The position numbers and the translations under genes were made by a program. A DNA stretch of 64,000 bases from Poa pratensis (lineage: Eukaryota; Streptophyta; Magnoliopsida; Poales; Poaceae), in NCBI GenBank assembly GCA_947311845.1, contig CAMZMU010000063.1, forward strand, positions 60,392,769 through 60,456,768. Direction: 5' to 3'. The notes beneath the pieces are model-generated. The model saw nothing but the letters and a program-made list of their open reading frames with translations. It ran no database searches and had not been told where the DNA came from. The stretch's first letter is position 1; every line of letters begins with the position of its first letter. Below, in pieces: positions 48,996-61,455 of this stretch.

Positions 48996-50637
48996 TGATA
49001 CGTCTCCAACGTATCCATAATTTCTGCTGTTCCATGCTTATATTATACCATTTGCTACATGTTTTATATACACTTCATATCACTTTTATGCATTTTCTGG
49101 GACTAACCTATTAACAAGATGCCACAGTGCCAGTTCCCTGTTTTCTGCTGTTTTTGGTTTCAGAAAGTTACTTCTGGAAATATTCTCGGAATTGCACGAA
49201 ACAAAAGGCCAAGTCCCTATTTTTCCAACACGTACACGGAGTCCGAAGGAGAGACGAAGGAGCCACGAGGTGGCCAAACCACCTGGCGGCGCGGCCCCCC
49301 GCCGCGCCAGCCTGTGGTTTGGGCCCCTCGGGGGTCCGCCGACATCGCCCCTTCGCCTATTTATTCCCCGAGACGTGAAAACCCTAAAACACCGAGCCTT
49401 TCATCCAGAACATATTCGCTGCCGCCGCCGTCGTCAACCCTAACTCGGGGGGTTCTGAAGCTCTTCCCGGCACCCTGCCGGAGAGGGGAATCATCACCGG
49501 AGGGCTCTACATCGCCATGCCCGCCTCCGGAGTGATGCGTGAGTAGTTCATCCTTGGACTATGGGTCCATAGCAGTAGCTAGATGGTTGTCTTCTCCACT
49601 TGTGCCATCATGTTTAGATCTTGTGAGCTGCCTATCATGATCAAGATCATCTTATTGTAATGCTACATGTTGTGTTTGCTGGGATCTGACTTATATTGAT
49701 ACCTATGTGGAGCTGAATATTATATTATCATGTCTATGTCATTTGTGATCTTGCATGCTCTCCGTTACTTGTTGAAGCCTTGGCCAAGTGAATACTTGTA
49801 ACTCCAAGAGGGGGTATTTATGCATGATAGTTGGGTTCAACCTCTATTTAACCTGGGATAGTGACAGCAAGTTCTAAGGTTGTAGATGTGTTGTTGCCAC
49901 TAGGGGTAAAACAGCAATGCTTTATTCAAGGATGAATGTATTGTTTACATTACGCACATTACTTAATGCAATTGTCTGTTGCTTGCAACTTAATACTGGA
50001 AGGGGTACGGATGTTAACCGGAAAGTGGACTATTTAGGCATAGATGCATGCTGGATAGCGGTCTATGTACTTTGTCGTAATGCCCAAATGAATCTCATAG
50101 TAGACACCACAACTCACACATGCATGTTATATGCACTTATCAATTGTCAATTGCCCAGCTGTAATTTGTTTACCCAGCATGTTAGTTATCTTATTGGAGA
50201 GACACCACTAGTGAACTGTGGACCCCGGTCCATTCTTTTACATCTGAAATACAATCTACTGCAATCATTGTTCTCTACTGTTTTATGCAAACAAACATCA
50301 TTTCCATTCGATACGTTTAACCCTTTGTTTTCAGCAAGCCGGTGAGATTGACAACCTCACTGTTAAGTTGGGGCAAAGTAATTTGATTGTGTTGTGCAGG
50401 TTCCACGTTGGCACCGGAATCCCTGGTGTTGCGCCGCACTACACTCCTTCACCAACACCTTCGAAGCAACCTCGTTTTCCTACTGGTTCGATTAAACCTT
50501 GGTTTCATACTGAGGGAAAACTTGCTGCTGCACTCATCATACCTTCCTCTTGGGGTTCCCAACTGACGTGTGACGTACAAGCATTGTTTCTGGTGCTGTT
50601 GCCGGGGAGATATTCCCTCGTCAACTTAGCGCTAGCA
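48996..50637 (+). repeat. LTR A2 (3')
   Basis: About 1.64 kb, nearly the same as LTR A1, ending gcgctagca. Small differences include gtaactcc for gtgactcc (about 49798) and cacaactcac for cacagctcac (about 50110). Confidence 0.9.
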
Positions 50638-52607
50638 GGGTCCTCTCCTCTTGCATGTTTGTCGAAGTCGTCGCCCACATGGCTACAAGTAGTAGTCGTG
50701 ACGTTCTCCACCATGTCATCGGAGTTGTAGTCGTAGTAGTGGCGCTCCACCATGTTGTTTGTCGAAGTCGGTACCATGTGATGAGGCATGTGAAGACACT
50801 TGCGCCTCATTGTCGTTGAGAGCTTGTGTAGTCGGAGTCGTGGTAGATTCGCACGTACTTGGAGTCGATACAATTGATGAAGGTTGCTCAAAGTCACGGT
50901 ACCGCTCCATGTCGTGGATGCTTGAGTAGTCCGGAGTCGTAGTAGAGTAGGTGCAGCGGAAGTCTTGGTGATGATCCATCATGTCATGAGGGTCGTTGTC
51001 GTGTAGTAGTCGTAAGTATCCCCATGTCCTCAAAGTTTGAGGCAACATAGTCCATGTACTCATCGTGTAGTCCTCCTCATGGCTCCGTAATTGCATTCGC
51101 TCTACCTAGACATGTCAACTCACAAGACAAATGTATATATTGTGGAGTGGAAAGGAACTAGAACACAACCTCTCACCTGTAGATAGTATTGGACGTCGTG
51201 GACAACCAAGGGAAACGATCACAAAGTAAAATGCTTGTGTTCAAGTATCCAAAGCAAACTCCAAAACCACACGGCTTAAAAGTTGGTAGGTAGGTATGGT
51301 AGTGGAAAGCAAAATTGAACCAACTGGAAACCAAGATATTGTCAAAGCAAGTAGAGAACCACGATGATCACAAAGCAGAAACAAGTCAATCTCCAAAGAT
51401 AGGAATCTATTCAAGGAAACACACGCACGATAGATAAATGTGACTTATGCAACCAAGAAGTGAGCTAAAGAACCATATGAATCCTGCGAAGACTATAAGC
51501 TCGTGTTGCGAGCCACTAGCTCGCTTGCAATTTATTGGTGGGCTAACAGATATTTCAACAATAAAGCACCACCTACTAGATGTTCATCGATCTTTCGCGC
51601 TTCCTACAAGATATGGAAGTGGTGTTTTCTTTCTTTTTTTTCTTTTGATTTGGCACTTTTTGCTTCTATTCTCTTGTCTCTTTGGACTCTTTTCTCTTTT
51701 GCACACCCCACTCTTTTTGATGTCACTAACAAATATATGATATGTGAACTAGCGCAAGTAGTTTTGCTCGGAACTACACGGTGCAAATGTGCTAAAGACC
51801 AAGCAATCATCAGAGCTAGTCCTAATAGGACATGATAATCGCAAAGATATAGTGTGGCTCACAAAGGAATGGCAAGGGGTAAAGATTGGCAATGTTTATA
51901 CCTTTCGTCGATGTTCTTCACCCTTTGTTGTAGAAGCTTCGTGCTTGCCCACGAATTTTGGTGCTGGTGGATGATGGATCTTCGCAATGGTGATGAAGGC
52001 CTTGATCGTAGCTTCGAAAACGAGTCAAAGAACACAAAAAACGAGCCCTGGAATCAAAAATATGGCCAAAACAAAATCTGAAATTTTCCGATTTCGGGAG
52101 GCCGGCCTGGAGGCCCGGCGGGTCGGGATGGGTCCGGCCTAGGCCGGTTTGAGGCCGTTTTGATAGGCCGGTTGACCCCTACGATGTTGACCCTCGAAAA
52201 ATCCGCGATTTTGGCGGAAAAACGGCCCGAAAAAACCTCAAAATCGGAGGGAAAATCAATGAAATTTGGCCATGGAAACCAAAGGAAACAAGATCAACTA
52301 GTTTTACAATAGATCCCAGGATCAAAACTTTACAAAAAACGCACAAATTCACAGATCGATCCAAAGCAATTAGGGGCTATTTGTGGGTGGAAATTTTCGA
52401 ATTTCCTCAAAATCAAAGAAAAATTTGGATGATTTGTGGGGAAACAAAGTCAAATCCGTGGCAACCATGCTCTGATACCATATGATGTAGTACGGGACTA
52501 CTTAGGGTGGCCCGATCTTCACGGATGACGGAGGATTGGACGAACGCACGCAAAAACACGAGGAACACGAAGAACACCAAGAAGAACCCTCGAACATAAG
52601 AACACAC
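50638..52607 (-). repeat. low-accuracy copy of 59613-61585 (contig end)
   Basis: This segment follows the same course as 59613-61585 but with many single-base gains and losses (for example catgtttgtcgaag against catgttgtcgaag, and caattgatgaagg against caatttgatgaagg). It includes the primer site and the first about 120 bp of the outer LTR, then stops at the N gap. The indel pattern looks like unpolished long-read sequence. Confidence 0.8.
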
Positions 52608-52620
52608 NNNNNNNNNNNNN
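52608..52620. other. assembly gap (13 N)
   Basis: Thirteen undetermined bases. The sequence before corresponds to 61585, and the sequence after starts about 18 bases inside an Athila-like LTR. Confidence 0.99.
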
Positions 52621-54443
52621 TCTCCAACGTATCCATAATTTCTGCTGTTCCATGCTTATATTATACCATTTGCTACATGTTTTATATACACTTCATATCA
52701 CTTTTATGCATTTTCTGGGACTAACCTATTAACAAGATGCCACAGTGCCAGTTCCCTGTTTTCTGCTGTTTTTGGTTTCAGAAAGTTACTTCTGGAAATA
52801 TTCTCGGAATTGCACGAAACAAAAGGCCAAGTCCCTATTTTTCCAGCACGTACACGGAGTCCGAAGGAGAGACGAAGAGCCACGAGGTGGCCAAACCACC
52901 TGGCGGCGCGGCCCCACCGCCGCGCCGCCTGTGGTTTGGGCCCCTCGGGGGTCCGCCGACATCGCCCCTTCGCCTATTTATTCCCCGAGACGTGAAAACC
53001 CTAAAACACCGAGCCTTTCATCCAGAACATATTCGCTGCCGCCGCCGTCGTCAACCCTAACTCGGGGGGTTCTGAAGCTCTTCCCGGCACCCTGCCGGAG
53101 AGGGGAATCATCACCGGAGGGCTCTACATCGCCATGCCCGCCTCCGGAGTGATGCGTGAGTAGTTCATCCTTGGACTATGGGTCCATAGCAGTAGCTAGA
53201 TGGTTGTCTTCTCCACTTGTGCCATCATGTTTAGATCTTGTGAGCTGCCTATCATGATCAAGATCATCTTATTGTAATGCTACATGTTGTGTTTGCTGGG
53301 ATCTGACTTATATTGATACCTATGTGGAGCTGAATATTATATTATCATGTCTATGTCATTTGTGATCTTGCATGCTCTCCGTTACTTGTTGAAGCCTTGG
53401 CCAAGTGAATACTTGTAACTCCAAGAGGGGGTATTTATGCATGATAGTTGGGTTCAACCTCTATTTAACCTGGGATAGTGACAGCAAGTTCTAAGGTTGT
53501 AGATGTGTTGTTGCCACTAGGGGTAAAACAGCAATGCTTTATTCAAGGATGAATGTATTGTTTACATTACGCACATTACTTAATGCAATTGTCTGTTGCT
53601 TGCAACTTAATACTGGAAGGGGTACGGATGTTAACCGGAAAGTGGACTATTTAGGCATAGATGCATGCTGGATAGCGGTCTATGTACTTTGTCGTAATGC
53701 CCAAATGAATCTCATAGTAGACACCACAGCTCACACATGCATGTTATATGCACTTATCAATTGTCAATTGCCCAGCTGTAATTTGTTTACCCAGCATGTT
53801 AGTTATCTTATTGGAGAGACACCACTAGTGAACTGTGGACCCCGGTCCATTCTTTTACATCTGAAATACAATCTACTGCAATCATTGTTCTCTACTGTTT
53901 TATGCAAACAAACATCATTTCCATTCGATACGTTTAACCCTTTGTTTTCAGCAAGCCGGTGAGATTGACAACCTCACTGTTAAGTTGGGGCAAAGTAATT
54001 TGATTGTGTTGTGCAGGTTCCACGTTGGCACCGGAATCCCTGGTGTTGCGCCGCACTACACTCCTTCACCAACACCTTCGAAGCAAACCTCGTTTTCCTA
54101 CTGGTTCGATTAAACCTTGGTTTCATACTGAGGGAAAACTTGCTGCTGCACTCATCATACCTTCCTCTTGGGGTTCCCAACTGACGTGTGACGTACAAGC
54201 ATTGTTTCTGGCTGTTGCCGGGGAGATATTCCCTCGTCAACTTAGCGCACAACACGTTTTCTGGCGCCGTTGCCGGGGAAAACCGAATTGCTTCTGCAAG
54301 GGGAGTCTCTCACACCCAATCTCTTTACTTTGTTATTTGTCTTGCTTAGTTTATTTTTATTTAGTCTTGTTTGCTCTCTTTATCAAAAACACAAAAAAAT
54401 TAGTTACTTGTTTATTTCGGTTTTGTTTTGTCTTGTCACCATC

Positions 54444-55350
54444 ATGTCTTGTTCCATGCCTGTTGCTATGTCACCTGAGGAATTGATCTTCACTTTTAAA
54501 CAAGGGAGTGAGGAGAATTTTAAAGAAGCTTGGTCTAGAATTAATGATTCCTTTGGTAAAACTGATCCTAAAATGACTTTAAGTTGCTTCTCACTAGCTT
54601 CTACTTTGGTCTAGCCCTTTGTTATAGATATGCTTTAGATGCTATTGTGGGAGGAGATTTCCTTCACTGTGATGGGGACAAGCTTTTAATGCCATAAAAA
54701 AGTTGATTGCAACTTCTAGCTCAACTAATAAATTTGATTCGGCCCTTGTTAGCATCCATGCTAGATTAAACACTCTTGAGACACATATATCTTGTTTAAA
54801 GGATGGCTATAATCAAATTCGGGAATATTTTGACTATGTTCCAACAAATTTTGAACCTTCGATGTGGGTCCCTACGGTAAAGGTTGCTATTTGTGGTGAA
54901 ACCTTTTATGCTCGTTGTGATATTATGTCTGAGTTTTGCCTTATGCCTAAAAGCATTTATGAAACTTTGAATCTTTGGGGACTTGCTGAAGGAGGAGAAG
55001 GAATAACTCTTACTGATAACTCTGTTATATTTCCCGAGGGGATAGCTGAGGGTGTGTTTACAACCTTTCTTGGGAGAACGGTGTCCACTGATTATCTTGT
55101 TATTGAATGTGCAGGGACAGGACAAATTACACTTGGAAGATCTCTGCTCAAATTAATGGGAGCAACCATAGATGTGGGAAAAGGCACTCTGAATCTTACC
55201 TCCACACCAAGGTGCGGCCATGTATTCCCCAAACCAAAGAGTAAGTCTAAGGGTAAGAGAGGTAGGCGCATGGCCCTTGGTATTGATGTCAATGCTCCTC
55301 CACTTGAAACACTTGATTTTCACTTTCTGCGCCTAGCTGAAAGGCGTTAA
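54444..55350 (+). pseudogene. gag/protease-like remnant of the Athila-like element, copy B
   Basis: As in copy A, gag opens at 54444 and shifts frame near 54598. The second frame (54703-55350, 215 codons) is longer than in copy A because the indel at 55006 is absent. It ends with a basic patch (KPKSKSKGKRGRRMALG) and FHFLRLAERR. The protease active-site triplet is lacking. Confidence 0.75.
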
Positions 55351-57968
55351 AGAAAAGCGCTTATGGGAGACAACCCATCGTTTTTATTTGCTGTTATTTT
55401 TGTTTTCTTTGAGTCAAGGAGTTTTGTTACTTCTGTAGCAACTCCTTTGTATCTTTATTTTATCGCAATGTTGTGCCAAGTAAAGTTCTATATTGAAAGT
55501 TGATGCAAGATTTGGATTTCTGCGCAGTGACAGATTTTTAGCTGTCACGGATTTGAGCTTATCTCCCTGTAGAAAATTCAAAAAATTCTGAAAAATCACG
55601 CATATTCCTGAGATATGTACGCAACTTTCATTATTTTAGGCCAGATCCATCTGAGCAACTTAAGTGCCTCGAAAAAATTCGTCATTCCAGACTGTTCTGT
55701 TTTTGACAGATTCTGCCTTTTGTTTTGCATTCGCTCTTTTACTGTGTTTGTGTGGATTTCTTTGCTCCACAAAGCATTGGTGGCTGTAGCTAATGTCCAG
55801 AAGCTTTGGGATTGATTGTATCATTACAGAATATGAGAATTTTTGATTATGCACTAACCCTCTAATGAGAACTGTCTTGAGTTTGGTGTGAAGGAAGTTT
55901 TCAAGGATCAAGCGAGAAGGGTGATATTATGTGATCAAGAAGAGTGAAAAGCCTAAGCTTGGGGATGCCCCCGTGGTTCATCCCAACCATATTCAGAGAG
56001 ACTCAAGCGTCTAAGCTTGGGGATGCCCAAGGCATCCCCTTCTTCATCAACAAACTTATCAGGTCATCTCTAGTGAAACTATATTTTAATTCTTTCACAT
56101 CTTATGCGCTTTACTTGGAGCGTCTGTGTGTTTTTATTTTTGTTTTTGTTTGAATAAATTCGGATCCTAGCAATCCTTGTGTGGGAGAGAGACACGCTCC
56201 GCTTTTTCATGTGAATACTCATGTTCTTCACTTATATTTGTTGAGTATTCTTAACTAGCTACTGCAGTGCTTTTAGCTCCTGTTTTTCATGCATCTCTTC
56301 GAGCTGTTAGCACTTGTTTATAAATACTCTCTTGCTGCATTATATTATCATTTGGAGAGTTTATGTTTAAATAAATTGATTGGTGTTTGTTTGGAAGAAA
56401 GAAAATGCTACATGTAGTAGTTGGTATTGGAAAAGACATATGCATTCTTGTAGATCATTGTCTTGTTTCGATTTGATGCTTTGCAATTGTTTTGAGCTCT
56501 CAAGTAGATCATGTTTAAGCTCTTGCATCATGTAGTTAAAGCCTAGTAGTGGAGAACTACCGTAGAGCTTGTTGAGACTTGGGATGCATATTTGTTCTCT
56601 CTAAGGTCTAGATATTTTCTGGTAAAATGTTTGAGCAACAAGGAAGACAGTGTAGAGTCTTATAATACTTGCAATATGTTTTTATGTGATTCTTGCTGTA
56701 CCGGTTTATACTTGTGTTTGCTTCAAACAACCTTGCTAGCCTAAACTCTGTACTGAGAGGGAATGCTTCTCGTGCATCCAAAACTTGAGCCAAAACCCAT
56801 GCCATTTGTGTCCACCATACCTACCTACTATGTGGTATTTCCTGCCATTCCAAGTAAATATTTCATGTGCTACCTTTAAACTATTCAAAACTTTATTACT
56901 CCTTATTTGTGTCAATGTTTTATAGCTCATGAGGAAGTATGTGGTGTTTTATCTTTCAATCTTGTCATTTACTTCTGACAGACTTTCACCTGGACTAGTG
57001 GCATATACATCCGCTTATCCAATAATTTGCAAAAAGAGCTGGCAACGGGGTGCCCAGCCCCAATTAATTACAACTTTCATTAATAATTCTCTTCACATGT
57101 TTTGCCCTGATTTATCAGTAAGCAACTTAATTTGCAAATAGACACTCCTCCATGGTATGTGAATGTTGGAAGGCACCCGAGGATTCGGTTAGCCATGGCT
57201 TGTGTAAGCAAAAGGTTGGGAGGAGTGTCATCTATAAAGAAACTAAAATACATGTGTAAACAAAAGAGAAGAGGGATGATCTACCTTGCTGGTAGAGATA
57301 ACGTCCTTCATGGGAGCCGCTCTTGAAAGTCTGGTTGACAAGGGGGTTAGAGTGCCCACTACCATTCGTTGACAACAACAAACACCTCTCAAATACTTAT
57401 TTTGTGCTCTCTATATGCTTTCGAAAACTTAAAAAGCTCTAGCACATGATTTAATCCCTGCTTCCCTCTGCGAAGGGCCTATCTTTTACTTTATGTTGAG
57501 TCAGTTTACCTACTCCTTTCTATCTTAGAAGCAAACACTTGTGTCAACTTTGTGTGCATTGATTCTTACATATTTACTTATTGCACTTGTTATATTGCTT
57601 TATGTTGACAACTATCCATGAGATATACATGTTACAAGTTGAAAGCAATGCTGAAACTTAATCATCCTTTGTGTTGCTTCAATGCCTTTTACTTTGAATC
57701 TATTGCTTTATGAGTTACCTCTTATGCAAAACTTTTTGATGCTTGTCTTGAAAGTACTATTCATGAAAAGTTTTTGCTTATATGATTCATTGTTTACTCT
57801 TTATCTATTTGTTAGCAAACTATAGATCATTGCTTTGAGTCACTTCATTCATGACATGAGCCTTGCAATATATTGATCAAGATTGTGTGAAAGCATGTCT
57901 CCTCAGAAATTATTTGTTGTTATCGTTTTACCTACTCGAGGACGAGTAGAACTAAGCTTGGGGATGCT

Positions 57969-59612
57969 TGATACGTCTCCAACGTATCCATAATTTCTGC
58001 TGTTCCATGCTTATATTATACCATTTGCTACATGTTTTATATACACTTCATATCACTTTTATGCATTTTCTGGGACTAACCTATTAACAAGATGCCACAG
58101 TGCCAGTTCCCTGTTTTCTGCTGTTTTTGGTTTCAGAAAGTTACTTCTGGAAATATTCTCGGAATTGCACGAAACAAAAGGCCAAGTCCCTATTTTTCCA
58201 GCACGTACACGGAGTCCGAAGGAGAGACGAAGGGAGCCACGAGGTGGCCAAACCACCTGGCGGCGCGGCCCACCCACCGCGCCAGCCTGTGGTTTGGGCC
58301 CCTCGGGGGTCCGCCGACATCGCCCCTTCGCCTATTTATTCCCCGAGACGTGAAAACCCTAAAACACCGAGCCTTTCATCCAGAACATATTCGCTGCCGC
58401 CGCCGTCGTCAACCCTAACTCGGGGGGTTCTGAAGCTCTTCCCGGCACCCTGCCGGAGAGGGGAATCATCACCGGAGGGCTCTACATCGCCATGCCCGCC
58501 TCCGGAGTGATGCGTGAGTAGTTCATCCTTGGACTATGGGTCCATAGCAGTAGCTAGATGGTTGTCTTCTCCACTTGTGCCATCATGTTTAGATCTTGTG
58601 AGCTGCCTATCATGATCAAGATCATCTTATTGTAATGCTACATGTTGTGTTTGCTGGGATCTGACTTATATTGATACCTATGTGGAGCTGAATATTATAT
58701 TATCATGTCTATGTCATTTGTGATCTTGCATGCTCTCCGTTACTTGTTGAAGCCTTGGCCAAGTGAATACTTGTGACTCCAAGAGGGGGTATTTATGCAT
58801 GATAGTTGGGTTCAACCTCTATTTAACCTGGGATAGTGACAGCAAGTTCTAAGGTTGTAGATGTGTTGTTGCCACTAGGGGTAAAACAGCAATGCTTTAT
58901 TCAAGGATGAATGTATTGTTTACATTACGCACATTACTTAATGCAATTGTCTGTTGCTTGCAACTTAATACTGGAAGGGGTACGGATGTTAACCGGAAAG
59001 TGGACTATTTAGGCATAGATGCATGCTGGATAGCGGTCTATGTACTTTGTCGTAATGCCCAAATGAATCTCATAGTAGACACCACAGCTCACACATGCAT
59101 GTTATATGCACTTATCAATTGTCAATTGCCCAGCTGTAATTTGTTTACCCAGCATGTTAGTTATCTTATTGGAGAGACACCACTAGTGAACTGTGGACCC
59201 CGGTCCATTCTTTTACATCTGAAATACAATCTACTGCAATCATTGTTCTCTACTGTTTTATGCAAACAAACATCATCTTCCATTCGATACGTTTAACCCT
59301 TTGTTTTCAGCAAGCCGGTGAGATTGACAACCTCACTGTTAAGTTGGGGCAAAGTAATTTGATTGTGTTGTGCAGGTTCCACGTTGGCACCGGAATCCCT
59401 GGTGTTGCGCCGCACTACACTCCTTCACCAACACCTTCGAAGCAAACCTCGTTTTCCTACTGGTTCGATTAAACCTTGGTTTCATACTGAGGGAAAACTT
59501 GCTGCTGCACTCATCATACCTTCCTCTTGGGGTTCCCAACTGACGTGTGACGTACAAGCAGTTTCTGGTGCTGTTGCCGGGGAGATATTCCCTCGTCAAC
59601 TTAGCGCTAGCA
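57969..59612 (+). repeat. LTR B2 (3')
   Basis: About 1.64 kb, ends gcgctagca followed by ggggt. It shares tggtgctgttgcc with LTR A2, whereas the 5' copies (A1, B1) share tggctgttgcc; this supports A and B being the same element. Confidence 0.9.
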
Positions 59613-60003
59613 GGGGTCCTCTCCTCTTGCATGTTGTCGAAGTCGTCGCACATGCTACAAGAGTAGTAGTCGTGGACGTTCTCCACCATGTCATCGGAGT
59701 TGTAGTCGTAGTAGTGGCGCTCCACCATGTTGTTGTAGTCGAAGTCGGTACCATGTGATGAGGCATGTGAAGACACTTGCGCCTCATTGTCGTTGGAGCT
59801 TGTGTAGTCGGAGTCGTGGTAGATTCGCACGTACTTGGAGTCGATACAATTTGATGAAGGTTGCTCAAAGTCTCGTACCGCTCCATGTCGTGGATGCTTG
59901 AGTAGTCGGAGTCGTAGTAGGAGTAGGTGCAGCGGAAGTCTTGGTGATGATCCATCATGTCATGAGGGTCGTTGTCGGTGTAGTAGTCGTAGTAGTCCCC
60001 CAT
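59613..60003 (-). CDS. gag-like protein of the LTR element, N-terminal part
   Basis: The minus strand gives an acidic, Tyr/Asp/His-rich sequence (MGDYYDYYTDNDPHDMMDHH; HYYDYNSDDMVENVHDYY). The frame changes near 59850, where the other copy (50870s) has one T fewer, so this may be a base error. It ends EERTP at the Athila-like insertion and continues at 43635. The start is uncertain; a Met at 60003 or one further upstream could serve. Confidence 0.5.
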
Positions 60004-61437
60004 GTCCTCAAAGTTGAGGCAACATAGTCCATGTCACTCATCGTGTAGTCCTCCTCATAGGCTCCGTAGTTGCATTCGCTCTACCTAGACATGTCAACTC
60101 ACAAGACAAATGTATATATGTGGAGTGGAAAGGAACTAGAACACAACCTCTCACCTTGTAGATAGTATTGGACGTCGTGGACAACCAAGGGAAACGATCA
60201 CAAAGTAAAATGCTTGTGTTCAAGTATCCAAAGCAAACTCCAAACACACACGGCTTAAAAGTTGGTAGGTAGGTATGGTAGGTGGAAAGCAAATTGAACC
60301 AACTGGAAACCAAGATATTGTCAAAGCAAGTAGAGAACCACGATGATCACAAAGCAAAACAAGTCAATCTCAAAGATAGGAATCTAGTTCAAGGAAACAC
60401 ACGCACGGATAGATAAATGTGACTTATGCAACCAAGAAGTGAGCTAAAGAACCATATGATCCTAGCGAAGACTATAAGCTCGTGTTGCGAGCCACTAGCT
60501 CGCTTGCAATTTATTGGTGGGCTACAAGATTTGCACAATAATGCACCACCTACTAGATGTTCATCGAGCTTGCGCGCTTCCTACAAGATATGGAAGTGGT
60601 GTTTCTTCTTTTTTTTTCTTTTGATTTGGCACTTTTTGCTTCTATTCTCTTGTCTCTTTGGACTCTTTTTCTCTTTTGCACACCCACTTCTTTTGATGTC
60701 ACTAACAAGATATATGATATGTGAACTAGCGCAAGTAGTTTTGCTCGGAAACTACACGGTGCAAATGTGCAAAGACCAAGCAATCATCAAGAGCTAGTCT
60801 CAATAGGACATGATAATCGCAAAGATATAGTGTGGCTCACAAAGGAATGGCAAGGGGTAAAGATTGGCAATGTTATACCTTTCGTCGATGTTCTTCACCC
60901 TTTGTTGTAGAAGCTTCGTGCTTGCCCACGAATTTTGGTGCTGGTGGATGATGGATCTTCCGCAATGGTGATGAAGGCCTTGATCGTAGCTTCGAAACGA
61001 GTCAAAGAACACAAAAAACGGAGCCCGGAATCAAAAAATATGGCCAAAACAAAATCTGAAATTTTCCGATTTCGGGGAGGCCGGCCTGGAGCCGGCGGGG
61101 TCGGGATGGGGTCCGGCCTAGGCCGGTTTGAGGCCGGTTTGAAGGCCGGTTGACCCCTACGATGTTGACCCTCGAAAATCCGCGATTTTGGCGGAAAAAC
61201 GGCCCGAAAAACCTCAAATCGGAGGGAAAATCAATGAAATTTGGCCATGGAAACGCAAAGGAAACAAGATCAACTAGTTTAGCAATAGATCCACGGATCA
61301 AAACTTACAAAAACGCACAAGATTCACAGATCGATCCAAAAGCAATTTGGGGCTATTTGGGTGGAAATTTTCGAATTTCTCAAAATCAAAGAAAAATTTG
61401 GATGATTTGTGGGGAAACAAAGTCAAATCCGTGGCAA
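60004..61437 (-). other. 5' leader of the gag-only LTR element
   Basis: About 1.4 kb between the primer site and gag with no coding frame. It holds a T-rich tract (60603-60680) and a GC-rich group of ggccgg repeats (61075-61150). A long leader of this kind may hold packaging signals. Confidence 0.55.
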
Positions 61438-61453
61438 CCATGCTCTGATACCA
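61438..61453 (-). other. primer-binding site (initiator tRNA-Met)
   Basis: Read on the minus strand, tggtatcagagcatgg follows two bases after the right LTR. It fixes the orientation of the element as right to left. Confidence 0.9.
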
Positions 61454-61455
61454 TA

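Larger units (their letters stand above)
43636..50637 (+). mobile_element. Athila-like non-autonomous LTR retrotransposon, copy A
   Basis: LTRs of about 1.64 kb lie at 43636-45280 and 48996-50637, starting tgatacgtctcc and ending in ca. The primer site tggcgccgttgccgggg (tRNA-Asp type, as in Athila) is at 45288-45304, and aagcttggggatgct precedes the right LTR as polypurine region. The 3.7-kb internal region has only gag-like and degenerate protease-like remnants with frameshifts and then 2.6 kb of noncoding sequence. The left TSD is ggggt (43631-43635); the right flank reads gggtc here, one g short, and ggggt in copy B. Polymerase and integrase are missing. Confidence 0.88.
52621..59612 (+). 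mobile_element. Athila-like non-autonomous LTR retrotransposon, copy B (probable duplicate of copy A)
   Basis: It has the same layout as copy A: LTR 52621-54254 (its first bases lost in the gap), primer site 54262-54278, remnant gag/protease 54444-55350, noncoding region, LTR 57969-59612. The right TSD ggggt (59613-59617) matches the left TSD of copy A. It shares the inactivating frame shifts of copy A. Only a few differences occur in the 3.7-kb internal region, for example at 45834/54804, 46033/55006 and 48013/56988. Confidence 0.85.
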
